NCBI RefSeq assembly: GCF_949628265.1
Contig: NC_088790.1
Coordinates: forward strand, 32,802,545-32,866,544
Reading direction: 5' to 3'
Length of the DNA stretch: 64,000 nucleotides
From: Cloeon dipterum
Lineage: Eukaryota; Arthropoda; Insecta; Ephemeroptera; Baetidae
How positions within the stretch are numbered: position 1 is the first letter of the stretch; each line of letters opens with the position of its first letter. Made by a program: the position numbers and the translations under genes. Under the pieces are notes generated by a model. It saw nothing but the letters and a program-made list of their open reading frames with translations, was not told the DNA's origin and did no database searches. Shown in pieces: positions 33,641 to 45,252 of the stretch.

Positions 33641-34335
33641 ATGTTGATGAACAGAGCCTTTTTAGTCGTGAAAAATGTGCGAAACTGCAGATTCATTCAT
33701 CTCGGACAGCCCCTGCTGGACCAGAAGTTCAAGTTCGGCGAAACGGAAAGCAGGCCGGAGAAAAGACTGCTGATAGAGGATAAAGTGCCTCAGGGTTACA
33801 GACTGGTGTACCGGGCGCCCATGAAGAACTACGTCCTGATGAACCAGATCCTGTGCTCGAGCAGCGTCTTCATGGCGGGGGGCGTGGTGGCCGTCAAAGC
33901 GGCCAACCTGGTGGCCCTGGACCTCCCGCTGTCCGATCTTTTGGAGTCGAGCAATTTCACCCCTGTGGAAGTCGGCGGTGCTTTCGCCATGGCGGCCGTT
34001 TTAATTGGATCGCTTGTTTCTATCTGCCAGAGGTTTCCCCTGAGAATGTACAAATCTGAGGCGGAGAAAAAGTATTTTTTAAATAAATAAATTCTGATTT
34101 ATGGAGTGAATTAATTTTGTAATTTAATTTCAGATTTCTTTATGTGAAGTATGGGTTCCTGCCCTTTGCCACGAAGCGGTATCAGATAAATTTCGGTGGG
34201 GTGAAGATTAAAAACGCACAAAATGATCTGGACGGACTGCACTACGGTTTAGACACTGTTAACAAATCAGGATTAATTTTGTTTCCGACCTTCTTCCGCA
34301 CTCCAAGCGACTTTCTTGATTTACTCAGTGACTAG
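33641..34335 (+). CDS. probable mitochondrial membrane protein, TMEM186-like
   Basis: Exons 33641-34071 and 34134-34335 give 210 residues, close to the usual TMEM186 length of about 213. The N-terminus is basic and rich in R and N with no acidic residue for the first 20 positions, which fits a mitochondrial presequence. Two hydrophobic segments follow (about residues 78-97 and 115-133), separated by a short loop. After them comes RMYKSEAEKKFLYVKYGF, a position where TMEM186 has a similar basic and aromatic stretch. TMEM186 is an assembly factor of respiratory complex I. The assignment rests on length, topology and a few residues; TMEM70 or TMEM223 relatives are alternatives. The 3' end converges on Pin1 with poly(A) signals only about 40 bases apart. 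Confidence 0.5.
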
Positions 34336-34483
34336 TGATAATAAATTAAAAATTGTTGCAAATTAGTTCGAATTGATTTATTGCGATTCGCGTGAAATCC
34401 AATTTTTTAAGCTTCGAGGTTCAAATATGGAGATCTGAACGGGAATAACATGGAACAATATATCATGTTGTATAATATTAAAT

Positions 34484-35078
34484 TTAAGCAGTGCGGAGAA
34501 TAATATGCACTCCAGAATCTGTGAAGACTGGCTCGCTCAGGTCACCGACCTTGAGAGCGAAGGAAGCGTTTTCAAATGGCTTTTGCATGGCGCCCCTGCC
34601 GAAGAGGCCCAAGTCACCCCCGCGTTTGGCTGAGCTGCAGTCTGAATTCTTTTCGGCCAGTTCGGCGAGCGTGAACTTGCCGGAGACGATCTGCTCTCGG
34701 TACCCTGCGAATTAATTGTTAATCATCAGGTCAGGGTTGATTCCAAATCCCGCACCTTTGACGAGTTCGAGAGCCTCGTCTTCAGTCCTTGTGATGTTGG
34801 CCTCGCGCCAGGACGACGGCCGACGCGATTTGTTGTGCTTTACGAGGAGGTGGCTGCACTGCACCTTGCCAGGGCCGCCGTCGCTGGCCGCCGGTTGCGC
34901 AGGTTCGTTCGGCGTGTCCCATTGACTCTCCTTCGTGTACTTGTTGAGGAAATAGGCCTGCCCTGAAACGCGGCGCAGGATTTAAACGACGGTGTTTTAA
35001 CGCGAATTCTCGTAATGGCATACCTGTGGATCGGCTGACCCTCTTTTCCCACCCTTCAGGCAGTTCGTCGTCTGACAT
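34484..35078 (-). CDS. dod: peptidyl-prolyl cis-trans isomerase Pin1 (dodo)
   Basis: Exons 35024-35078, 34756-34962 and 34484-34704 give 160 residues, against 163 in human Pin1. An N-terminal WW domain ([14 protein letters not shown], then [15 protein letters not shown]) binds phospho-Ser/Thr-Pro. The parvulin domain has the catalytic and phosphate-binding set: HLLVKH (His and Lys), the SRRPSSWR basic loop, [12 protein letters not shown] with the active Cys, and GVHIILRT with the late His. It isomerises pSer/pThr-Pro bonds in cell-cycle and signalling proteins. It shares a CCAAT-rich divergent promoter with Evi5. All key residues are present, so it should be active. Confidence 0.95.
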
Positions 35079-35400
35079 CTTGTGTTCGGGGGCGCGTGAA
35101 ATTCGCAAAACGTGCTAAAAGTCTTGTTGAGCGGGTTCTCCAGAGCCGTCACCCTCTTGTTTATATCGATCTCGGCGCCGGCCGAGAAAGCTCGCACGCG
35201 ATTGGCCGGCACCGAGGCAACCAGCGCCAATCGCTCGGCACCGGCCAATCAGCGAGCCGCTTTCGCGCCAGGCTTAGAAAGGCGGCAGGCAACGCCCACT
35301 TCTACCGCCGCGAGAGAACTGGCGAGGTGGCGCTTCTCGCTTTGCAGCCCGCGATCATTGATGTGCCGTACGGTCGTATTCCGGCCGTCAGTCAGTTACT
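35079..35400. promoter_or_regulatory. CCAAT-rich divergent promoter, Pin1 and Evi5
   Basis: A GC-rich stretch with three CCAAT boxes in both orientations: ATTGG at 35201-35205, CCAAT at 35227-35231 and CCAAT at 35245-35249. There is no TATA box. NF-Y-type control of both genes is inferred. Confidence 0.6.
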
Positions 35401-35550
35401 CAGTTGGTCCGTGGCGAGGAAAGGAAGGCAACGAACGACTCGAGACTCGACTCTTTCATTTCTGCTTCTCACACACAAGGAATTGGTGCCCGTTAGTCAC
35501 GCTAGGTTCGCCGAGCGTTCACGTTCACGTTCACCCCTGCCTGCCTGCAC
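35390..35550 (+). other. Evi5: probable 5' UTR exon of Evi5
   Basis: A GC-richer stretch ends in a strong donor (CACTG, then GTAAGAAG) at 35551. No ATG in the last 150 bases opens a frame compatible with the next Evi5 exon. Spliced to 47196 it would give a transcript starting at MSSAMVAPS (47332). Confidence 0.45.
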
Positions 35551-37844
35551 TGGTAAGAAGTGCATTCCTATATTATATTTTATGATATATATATACCCAT
35601 GTATTAGAGAAAGGGTGCTTTCGTGACCGTCGGGGGTGGCAATGGAGGCGTGTGATTTATATGTTCTGCGTGATCATGACCGATAAATTTTATTTTGTCC
35701 AGCGGCGTGCCGTGATTTTATTTTTCTTACGCAAAATCTTGGCTCTGTGTTCGACTGCGGCCGTAAAATTTTATCTGCATGTTTTTTCCTCCCCTAAAAT
35801 GAGTCAATTGGGCCAATAAAATCGTTCTCAAGATGTTTCAGTGACATCACTCGACTGCTCTTGGCGAAATACAGTTAGAGACGGAAGGATAAGCCCAAGT
35901 GAAAACAGCCCGTCGCATTAAACAGTTCGGAGAGAAAAAAAAATTAAAAAAATTATTTAAGGTCCAATTACAGACTGTGCTAAAAAATGCTTTTTTTCGA
36001 GTCTAATTTGTTGATTGGAGCGGAGGAGCGAGATGGAGAATTAAAAAATGAGCCGGCTGCGCGGCGAGCCGCGTCGTTAATGTAAAATGCACACACGAGT
36101 CTATTTCGAGATGTGTATACGCATTAAAAAAGCCAGCAGAGAGCAGCATGCAAGCTCTGGACCCGGCCGGGGCTTTTCCGAGGGGCCGAAATTTTTAAAA
36201 ATTACTTTTCGGCTGCCTGGCAACGCGAGATTGACAGCAGGGGCGAAAGAAAGTGGACGAGCAACGCCCAGCGAGTCGAAAGGTCCGAACTCTCCCTTTT
36301 GGCAGGTCGTTTCTCCATTCGGCGCCGCGGGAGGAAAGCAGCCACTCGATCAGCCGAGATTAACGCCGGCCGCCGGAGAAATTGATAAATTAAATATAGC
36401 AAAATAATCTCCCGGGGCCTGCGAAATTGCACTCATTTCGTAATAGGCGTTCGCGAAATTGTTACGCGCGTTTAGTCTTGCACACAAAGCGGCCGTGAAG
36501 GCAAAAACAAGCACTTCGACCGCCTCAGGTTTTGGCACAATTGTTTATTACCTTCGAAAAACATTTCGCTGACTGATAAAAAAATATTAAAATTTTCTGA
36601 CCTGATTTAAACTGTTGTTACCCAAAAATCACGGGTTTGAGCCACGCCCCTTTTTCAAAATTCCCGAAATTTATTTTTTTTAAGATGCTCGACGTGAATT
36701 AAGTGATTGGATGGGCGCTCGTTGCGATCGATTCTTGTGTCAGAAGGTGTCGACACTGACAAACGCGCGAGTGCACAATCCAATTTTCCGCCGGCCTATT
36801 TTTCCCGATGGCCGCGCGGAAATTTGGGTCAATGCGAAAAAGAATTTCCTGCCGGCCGGCCGCAATAATAAGGTTTCAAAATTACAATTTTTCTCGTCGT
36901 CACCGCAGCTGAAATGGTCAACTCTTTCCTCCCTCGGTGAGTCCGGAAAATTTAAAACTTTAAAGCATATTTATAGTTGTCTCACGAAAATGTGATAAAA
37001 GCAGTCGGCGTGTGTAGTGTGAATGGCGAATGCATTTTTAACGCGGCTCGGTCTGGCTCTCGTTTCTCGGGCCCGGCTGAATTATTCACGCGGCGGCTCT
37101 TGTCAATAATTCAGCCGGCCATCATTGTTGCACCCTTGGCAAATATAAATTTCCTTGGCCGCGCGGAGGAAAAGCACACGTCGGGAAAGGACGGTCTCAT
37201 TAGCAGATCGCTTTTGTGTCCCGTATTCTCTCCGAGCTGCGAGCCGAGAGCCGAGCGGAGAGGAGAGCACACCTTTTCTGCGCTGCTGCAAGGTCATTAT
37301 CCTCAACCCGTTCGCTCTCCAAGTCTCCACGCGATTCGTTTAAGGCAAAAGCAGAGGCACGCGCGTGAAAAAGTCAGTTTTACTTAAAAAAATTTAATTA
37401 TTTAATAAAAATAGAATTTATCTAATGCTGGTTGCGTGAGTCATTAAAAAAAGTGAGCAGACAGACAGCTCGACTTTCTTTCGAGCTGATGAAGTAACGC
37501 GTCCGAAAAAGGAGTGCGCTGCTTGCGAAAATTTCGAGCGATCGTAAAAATACTCAGAGAAATGGAAACTGCATGGTCTGCTTGCGATTGCAGCTGTGAC
37601 AGCATTGTTCCTGAATTTCTCGCAAATCACAGTCGCAATAATTTAACTTTATCTTTAAAAATGTGGTTAATTGAGAACAGAAATAAAATTTGTGGCTTTG
37701 TCTGCGGCTGCAAAGATAAGAAAATTATCCGTTTCCTTTTTTTAAATATTTATATATAATTGTGGCTACGCTTCCGTTTTAATTATTTCCTCTTGAAAAT
37801 TGAATAATATTTCTAAATCAATTTATCACCGGAGTCTGACTTGC

Positions 37845-38275
37845 GATCTATCTTGGTTCTCGCAGGTTAAATTAACTTTTTTAAGGTTAAATCAGTCAGC
37901 TTAAAAAATTCACCCACTTTTGAAGCTGCGCAGTAATGTTGTGCTCATCTTAAACATGCGCAGTAAGTTCAGATCGCTTCATATTCTCGCAGGAAAGCCG
38001 AAACTCATCACTGCGCATACGTGACCCAAATCAAAACCTTCTGCGCAGTCGTAATTACCAACGGGGACCTGGGTTGCGATCTGTATTATTTTTCCCGCCG
38101 GTCAGAATTCAATATGGCGTCGAAATTAAAGGAGACAGTCCAGCGGCCAATGAGAAGCGTCGAAAAAGAGGCGTGCCGACCTAATTATTTCATTCCCGCT
38201 TATTATTTGCATTTTAAATCGGCCTGATGTGCCATCCAACTGTCGATTCACCATTTTCCGGGCTAATCAGCTGGT
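37845..38275 (+). repeat. dispersed element, family B copy 2
   Basis: A long copy that includes the upstream TTGCGATCT...GGTTCTCGCAGGTTA block shared with copy 4. Motifs: CATGCGCAGTA, CACTGCGCAT, AATATGGCGTCGAAAT and CGGCCAATGAGAAGCG. Confidence 0.88.
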
Positions 38276-39212
38276 ACTAATGAAATAAAAACAAAAATAT
38301 TAAATTTTCTGGCTATATCTGCGCGTTGCGTGAATCCGGACCCCGTTGCAATTTACGAGATTGTTTATTTTGTTAAATTTTCACGCAGAGAAAATAACAG
38401 TAGAAATAAATGTTAGTGCGTGCGCGAGTGTGATTGACCTGCGCGTGTCTCGGCGAGAACGGAGGAGCCGACAAAGGCGGCCTTGGTCCTTCTCTCTCGG
38501 CTGGCCGTAAACTGCAATTTAATCATTCAAATGCAAATGCAATTGTCGCCCGTTTTCATGAATAATTCATTTCTGCAACAGCCGCGTGCCAAAAAAAAGA
38601 GCGAAATTGGGACAGATTCGGCCTATCTTTTTGGCGCTCGTGCAAATCTGATTTTCGGTGTTAGCCAGTGCCAGTGCTCACTCGCGTTTTGTTTTAAATC
38701 GATAACCCCCAGTGTCGTTAGCAAGATAAATAACACAACTCGCGCGTGCAACTTTGCAAATGGAGTTTCCGGGACGACAAACAAACTTTTCGGCCGAGCA
38801 AAAACAGAAGCAAACAGCGAAAATTGCTCTCGCAAGAAGTTTCGCACCGAAATTTGATAGTTTCTCCGCCGCGTCCCTTGAATACCAATAAAAAAGTTAG
38901 CTGACAAAAAAATCCTTTCCGCTGTCTTATCAATGAAATTAGGGTTTAAAAATGGCACTCTCGTCCTATCAAAACTCGAGAGGGAAACGAAATGTTGAAT
39001 GTTATTCTGGTGAGGTAATGGTGGCGATAAATAATAACGTTTAAAGCGGTCTGGCAGCTGAACAGAGTTCTGATAATCTCACGAGCATAGAGTTATTTTA
39101 GTAACTTTGTCGAGTGCGCCGCTCGCCAGCAGCAGCAGCTCCTTTTCTCAAAGCATAAAAATCGTGAACGACTGCCTTGTTAGGATTCAATCAGCTTCGT
39201 TTCGAAACTAAC

Positions 39213-39325
39213 GATCTATTTTGCTCGGCGGAGGACCGCACGGACGTCCTGATTGGCTGAAAATAAGAAATACCGCCGCCAGCCAATCAGAATTACCGCA
39301 GCCCTCCGCCGAGCGCAAATAGATC
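39213..39325. repeat. short foldback of about 110 bases
   Basis: GATCTATTTTGCTCGGCGGAGG and CTGATTGGCTG are mirrored by CAGCCAATCAG and CCTCCGCCGAGCGCAAATAGATC. It again carries a CCAAT box in each arm. Confidence 0.88.
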
Positions 39326-41479
39326 CCTTTTTCAACTCAAATAATGAATTCCGGGAGATCCTCTTAGGTTGGAAATCGATTTGATGACTAATTGTAAGTG
39401 AGGCGAAGATTGAGTGTGGGTCGAGGCTGAAAGCGCGCTAAAAAGAACGTGGGTGCGCAAACCAGTCGCAGCTCAAGGTGAAAGATGCCATTGTTTTGCA
39501 AGTCGCCGCAAGTGGGCATCATCTTCAACCACGCGCAAACCTTTAAGTTACGGCCCTACGTGTGCGTGCGACAGGAAAATAAATAAATCCTGTCAGAGAC
39601 GGTTAATTTCTCTCGGTGCAAAAAAGACCGCAAACAAGTAAAAGCAGCGGAAGTGACGAATTTCGAGCAAACCGCCGGCCGGAATGCGATATCGACTTTC
39701 GATTTGAACTTGTCCTCAGCTAATTTGCCATTTGCGCTCGCTCCAGATTTATTTATTATTTAAGAAGCAATTCGGCCTTTTTCTCTTGCCTCGGTGTCGC
39801 TGCAAAATTCAGCACGCGTGTGTCGCTCTCTCGCTAGAGCAAATTTACACGCGCGGAATTTTGGCCTGCATGCTGCTAAATCCACTCGCGTCTCCTTTTT
39901 TCCCTTTTTTTTACTGCTCTCGCCTCTTGAGCCGTTTTTCATACTCCTGCGCCGGGTCAAAGGTTGACAGCCGAGCCCGCCTTTCAGAGCAGGAAAATTG
40001 TTTTTTCGGCTGGAAACTGAGTTTTCCGCAGCACTTGTTTTTAAATTAAATATTTTTCAACTTGTCACGCGTGCCTCGGAGGAATTTCTTTTTGCAAATG
40101 ATATGAATTCTGCTTGGCAACAGTTGAATAATAATAACCAACTGATATTGATCCGAATGCGCTCTTCGGCCAGTCAATTTGCAACATGAGCTGCAGACCG
40201 CATTACTCTTTGCCAACGTTTCATATTGGCTTCTCTCCTTCTTTTCATCCTTCACTTCACCGCCGGAAAGAATTGTCTCCCTTTCACGTAATTAATATCG
40301 GCAAATTCGTAGGAATTCGGAGAAAAAATTGGTTGATATCTACGCGAGAAAGAAAGAAAGAAAGGCAGCTTTCTTGCGATTGGCCGCTAATTAATTTTAT
40401 GCCGAATCGTTACGAAACGAAAGCACACACACACATGTGCGTACTCCCGCGCATGCAAAAACCGCTTTCTCCTCGCCGCTTCTCGCCGCTGAAATTATAT
40501 TATTTCGGTCCATGGCGGGCGAGCGAGCAGCGAGGAAAGTTGAACTGCTGGCAGCGGGAAGAGTGCTCCTCCATGACTCGTTTGCATTTAATTTATTGAA
40601 GAAGAAAAAAAAACTCCAGGGTCGATGCACTTTTTTATGTGCAAACCGGTTTACCGGATATTTGAATTATTTCTGCTTATTTTTGACGATTATTTCATTA
40701 TGTCTGGCGCCCTTTAGGCATAGAAATCGCAGATCAAACACGTAATTGGCGGGCGGGCGGCGGACAAAAGCCTGTGCAGCAAAAATAATCGCGTTGACGT
40801 CGGCTCGAATGGAAAGCCGCGCGCTTTTCATTCACTCGTGACAATCAGCGTTTTTGTCGGCGCTCCGCCAGACGCCAGACTAAACTATAAACTTGAAAAC
40901 AGAGTCTTTTATGTTCCGATTTCCCTTTCATGCCGTGACACGCCACTTTTGTTTACGAAAAAAGGCGGATTTTACTAACAAGCTCAACGGAAGGAATTTA
41001 TTTAAGCGTTTGGAAGAAATTAAGCCATTGGAAAAGTCGAGTTTGGTGCTTTAAAGTGGCCGCAGATGAGTCGATAATAATAATAGTGGTGCCGTTGCTC
41101 TCTGAGTGTCCCGTCCCGTGCGCGGGATGAATCATGAATTCCGACGGACGACACGCTGGCTAGAGCCGCCCGAAACTTTCCTTGTGCCGTTAATTCGGAA
41201 CAGCTTGCCCGCGCAACTACATACAAATTGCCGTAAAGCTCGGTACATGGCCTTTTACTGCCGCACACGCAAACCGCGGCTATAATGTAACTAACAAAAT
41301 TAATTATTTTACATTGCGGCTGGTCATTATCAAATTTTGATGAATCATGGAGAAAGTGAATTCACTTAATTTGTCTCTCCTGCCAGATGCAACTCTACCA
41401 TATTTATTTTTAATAGAATTAATTCATTTCTACATGCAAAAATTGAAAAAAATACCGAAAAAAGAATTTTATTTCAAAT

Positions 41480-41834
41480 TTATTGGCTGCGCAGTAAGGT
41501 TGTGCGCATGTTAATCATGCGCAGTTTGTTTAAATCGCTTCTTAATCTTACAGGGAGGCTGAAATTTATCAATGCGCATGCGTGGCCCAGATTGAAACCT
41601 TCTGCGCAGGCGTAATTCCCTCCGGGGTCCGGGTTGCGATCTGTTTTTGGTTTCCCGCCGGTCAGAAGTTAAAATGGCGTTGAAATAATGGAGGCCAATC
41701 CAGTCGGCCAATCAGAAGCGTCGAAAAAGGGGCGTGCCGATCTAACAATTTCATTCCCGCGCATTTTGTTACATTTCCATCTGCCTGATGTGCCATCTAA
41801 GGGTCGATTTGCCAATTACCACGCTAATCAGCTA
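41480..41834 (+). repeat. dispersed element, family B copy 3
   Basis: Same landmarks as copy 1, from GGCTGCGCAGTAAGGTTGTG to TTACCACGCTAATCAGCT. Includes ATGCGCATGCGTGG, AAAATGGCGTTG and CGGCCAATCAGAAGCG. It lies about 400 bases upstream of the first alternative Evi5 coding exon. Confidence 0.9.
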
Positions 41835-42228
41835 TATTAGAAAAGAAATAACGACAAAAATATTCATTTTTCGCACTCTAACAGACGCCATATCTGCGCG
41901 GCGCGTTAATCCGGCCCCCGATGATTAATATTTTATAAAGTAATCACGAGATGAGGGCATGTATTATTTGTGCCATCAATGAAGATGCGATGTTGGGGCT
42001 GCTGCGCGGGTGGAGGGTTGTCGGGGCTGGCGTGTCTGGCGTGGGGGTGCGCACCCTACGTGTATTGATCTGCTGGGCTGGGAGGCAGGCGATCGTGGTG
42101 CGCTCTGCTCCTGTTCGCGGAGTCTGCAAAGAGCGACGTACGGCAGGCAGGGCGGAAGAGCGAACAGCCGGGCTGCCGCTGCGGCCGCTGACCCCCGTGT
42201 CTTGTGTTCGGCCCACCATGTCCGAGTG

Positions 42229-42284
42229 ATGGTCCTGCACAGGCTCTTCAACCTGCGACCAGACAATGCCAGCCGCAACGAAAG
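42229..42284 (+). CDS. Evi5: alternative first coding exon of Evi5 (isoform start 1)
   Basis: ATG opens a frame of 18 codons plus two bases (MVLHRLFNLRPDNASRNE) ending at AAAG, then GTATCA. The exon ends in phase 2 with AG, exactly like the exon at 45253-45323, so either joins the exon at 47196 and completes an Arg codon. A two-codon upstream ATG (MSE, stop) lies just before it. GC content is high around it, as expected for a promoter-proximal exon. Confidence 0.5.
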
Positions 42285-43904
42285 GTATCAGCCGGAAAGA
42301 TCCGGTCCGTTTGTTTTCGAATTTCGGTCAAGAGTTGGCGGTGTTCGCATCGATCGAGTATGCGGCTTTGTCCTGCTTTGTTTGCACTTTATTCATCATC
42401 ACATTTGTCGCTAAACAAACATTCCAAATTTAATTATTATTCTTTTTCTGTGGTTTTTGGACCAATTTTTAAACTAAAAACTAATTAAATTCTGACATTT
42501 TCATAAAAAAAATTATAACGATATTTTTTTAAATTTTAAACTGCAAGAAATGGTTAAATATTTTTCTGGTTGCATTTTTTAATTGAAGTAGCAGTGAAAT
42601 TTTGTTTTTTGACAGTTTCAAACGATTTCTAAGGGTTGAATTCGGTTATTCTCGGTTGAAAATTTGACTCGACGGGCTGAAAATTGTTTAAAACAGAAAA
42701 ACCACAACTTTTTGGCGGTGTTTAGTCAGAAGAATGCCGGTGACCAATCAGCAAAGGGGATGGTTCTCAGACAGCAGCGCCACAGCGGCAGCCTGGTCGT
42801 TTCTGCAGGCTGCCACCGTGTCGCTGTCGTCTGAAACCTTTTCTCAAACGGTTTTTGCGTTTCCCTCGATCTCTATTAGCTGTTTAGGCCTAATAAAACA
42901 AATAATCCTCTTTGGAAATCAGTGCAATGTTGATAATAACCGGAGATAAGAATTTTACAGCAATCATAAATTGTAGCAATCGCCGCTGAAAAACAACAAC
43001 AATGCAATCCTTTCACTTAACTCTGGCGAATTATAGATTTTTCTGTTGGGCAATCAAAAGCTGCGCTCCGTTGCTAATTGGAATGCAGACGGACGAGAGA
43101 GAGCATTGTGAGCGAATTGCGAATTTATTACTCTCGAGCATTCCGAGTGGAAATAAGCCTGCGATGTGCGGCATAAAGTAAACTTTGAATCAAATTTGGG
43201 TCAACTGCAAGACAAATATGCACCACCGATAGAAGCTGTAATAAATAATCATTTTATCTCGTACGTGCGGTTACTTATTCTATTTTAAAATTTTTAAATC
43301 AGAAGTAATGTAAAGATAGCATTAAATACGATAAGAAATGTCTGAACAAGCCAATTGACATCTTGTTCGAGACAAATAACATATCGTTTAACGATTATGC
43401 CTTCAATCAAACGACGCCCATTAAACTAATTGCTTGTGTGTTTATCAGCCGAATATCTGGATTAATTCGAAGCTCGTAAAGCCTGGCTGCACTAATTTTT
43501 CTAGTCATTAAATTGGAAACGAGAGCAGTAGTTAGTTTGACGTCGGCCGCAACCCGAGAGCCTTTCTTAATTCTTTTTTTTTTATTCTCTCTCTGCTCGT
43601 GCGCTGCTATAAGGAGAATCTTTGTTCCGACTGCCGCGGGGGCGAAGCGACGAGTGAGTGCCATTAACGCCCGTCGGCCGCCGCGGAACAGCTCAGCACC
43701 AGGCCAGGGTGACACGCCCTTTGATGCTCACACGCCACGCTGCAATTCAATTAGAATAACTAACACTAGTTGCAGACAACACGCACGCACTGCAAAACCG
43801 CAAAAATGTCGACTCTTTACGCCTATACTGGTTATTATCTTTATTAAATTGATTGCGAGTCGAACTTTTTTCTTATTTAATGAGTATCACCGGGTTCCTG
43901 GTTG

Positions 43905-44342
43905 TGAGTTATGATCTGTGTTGGTTCCCGCAGGTTATTTTAAATTTTTTATGGTTAAATCAGTTAGCTTGAAAAAATTGGATCATTTTGACGCTGCGCA
44001 GTAAACTTTTGCGCATCTTACGCATGCGCAGTATATTCAGATAGCTTCCAAAGCTCACAGGGAGGCTGAAACTCGTCACTGCGCATGCGTGACCAAAAAT
44101 AAAACCTTCTGCGCAGTCGTAGTTCTCACCGGGGTCCGGGTTGCGATCTGTGTTGGTTTCCCGCCGGTCAGAAGTCAAAATGGCGTCGAAATAATGGCGG
44201 CCAATCCAGTCGGCCAATGAGAAGCGTCAAAAAAGGGGCGTGCCGATCAATTAATTTCATTCCCGCGTATTTTGTTATATTTCCATCAGCCTGACGTGCC
44301 ATCTAACGGTCGGTTCACCAATTACCGGGCTAATCAGCTGTT
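43905..44342 (+). repeat. dispersed element, family B copy 4
   Basis: The longest copy. Contains TTACGCATGCGCAGTA, CACTGCGCATGCGTGACC, CAAAATGGCGTCGAAATAATGGCGGCC, CCAATCCAGTCGGCCAATGAG and GTGCCATCTAACGGTCG. The block TGATCTGTGTTGGTT occurs twice, 235 bases apart. Confidence 0.9.
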
Positions 44343-45252
44343 AGTAAATAAAAATATTCATTGTCCTGAATCCTGAAGCTATTTTCATGATAAATTTTGA
44401 GAGGAACATTAATTGAAGAATGCCACGCCTAAGAAAGAGTTCGATAGCCCCTTAAAAACATTTTAAATCGAGAGATAGGCCGGCCATTCATTGTTCACGT
44501 TTCATTAAGACTTGGGCAACGTTGCGTCACGGCGCAATCGATAAATTCCTGGCTGTTAGCACGCAAGCACTCGCGTATGACTCGCGCGTGAATATTTGAA
44601 CGAGGACGCGTCTCATTATTGTCCCCTGCCGGGCGCGCGAATCAATATTTTGAATGGCCAATTTGTCGCGTGGGACGAAAATAACTAGTCTCGTTAATAG
44701 CGGCAGTGACAAGAAGCGGCAATATCGCCGATGCCGCTAAAAGCCTCTCCAGTTACCCGGCAAACAGGCAAACACCATTATTTTTCGCGTATTAACCTTC
44801 AAAGTCTTGTGAATAGGTATTAATCTGACCCAAAAAACGCCAATTAGCATTGAAAGCGCGCACTGATAATCGATTATCTAATTTCCTGGCCATGAAATAA
44901 AAATTAATCAAGACGTGATTAGGCCGGGAATCAATTGGAAATCACGTGCGTCGCGGCGGTGGCGTTGCACTCATTTTTAATTGGGGTCTTGATCATTTAA
45001 TCCCCTATTAAAAAGGCAAATTGCGAGAGCGCAAACAGAGGAGCAAATGGTAAATAAACGCGCGCGAGTCCTTATCGCGTGGGGGCAGCAAACAAAAATT
45101 TTTGTTGCCCGCCGGCCGGCGCACTATTTGGCACACGCCCGATAATAAAGCGCGGCGCGTAGAGCATGAGATAATAAAAAGGCGAGCAGCTTATTCGCAC
45201 GATAAGTTTAGTATGCAAGCGAGCGAAAAGCAGCAGTCGCGGTGCGCCGAAA

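Larger units (their letters stand above)
35551..42228. other. long 5' intron of Evi5, no coding exon seen
   Basis: Contains a family B element, a short foldback and many random open frames. None has a domain or splice phase that fits. GC-rich patches at 36140-36420 and 37040-37330 are unexplained. Confidence 0.5.

Noticed and set aside
35096-35626. 176-residue open frame between Pin1 and Evi5
   Set aside because: It lies over the divergent promoter and passes through a strong donor; the peptide is compositionally random.
41944-42278. Minus-strand frames opposite the Evi5 alternative exon
   Set aside because: Antisense shadows in a GC-rich patch with no splice-compatible neighbours.
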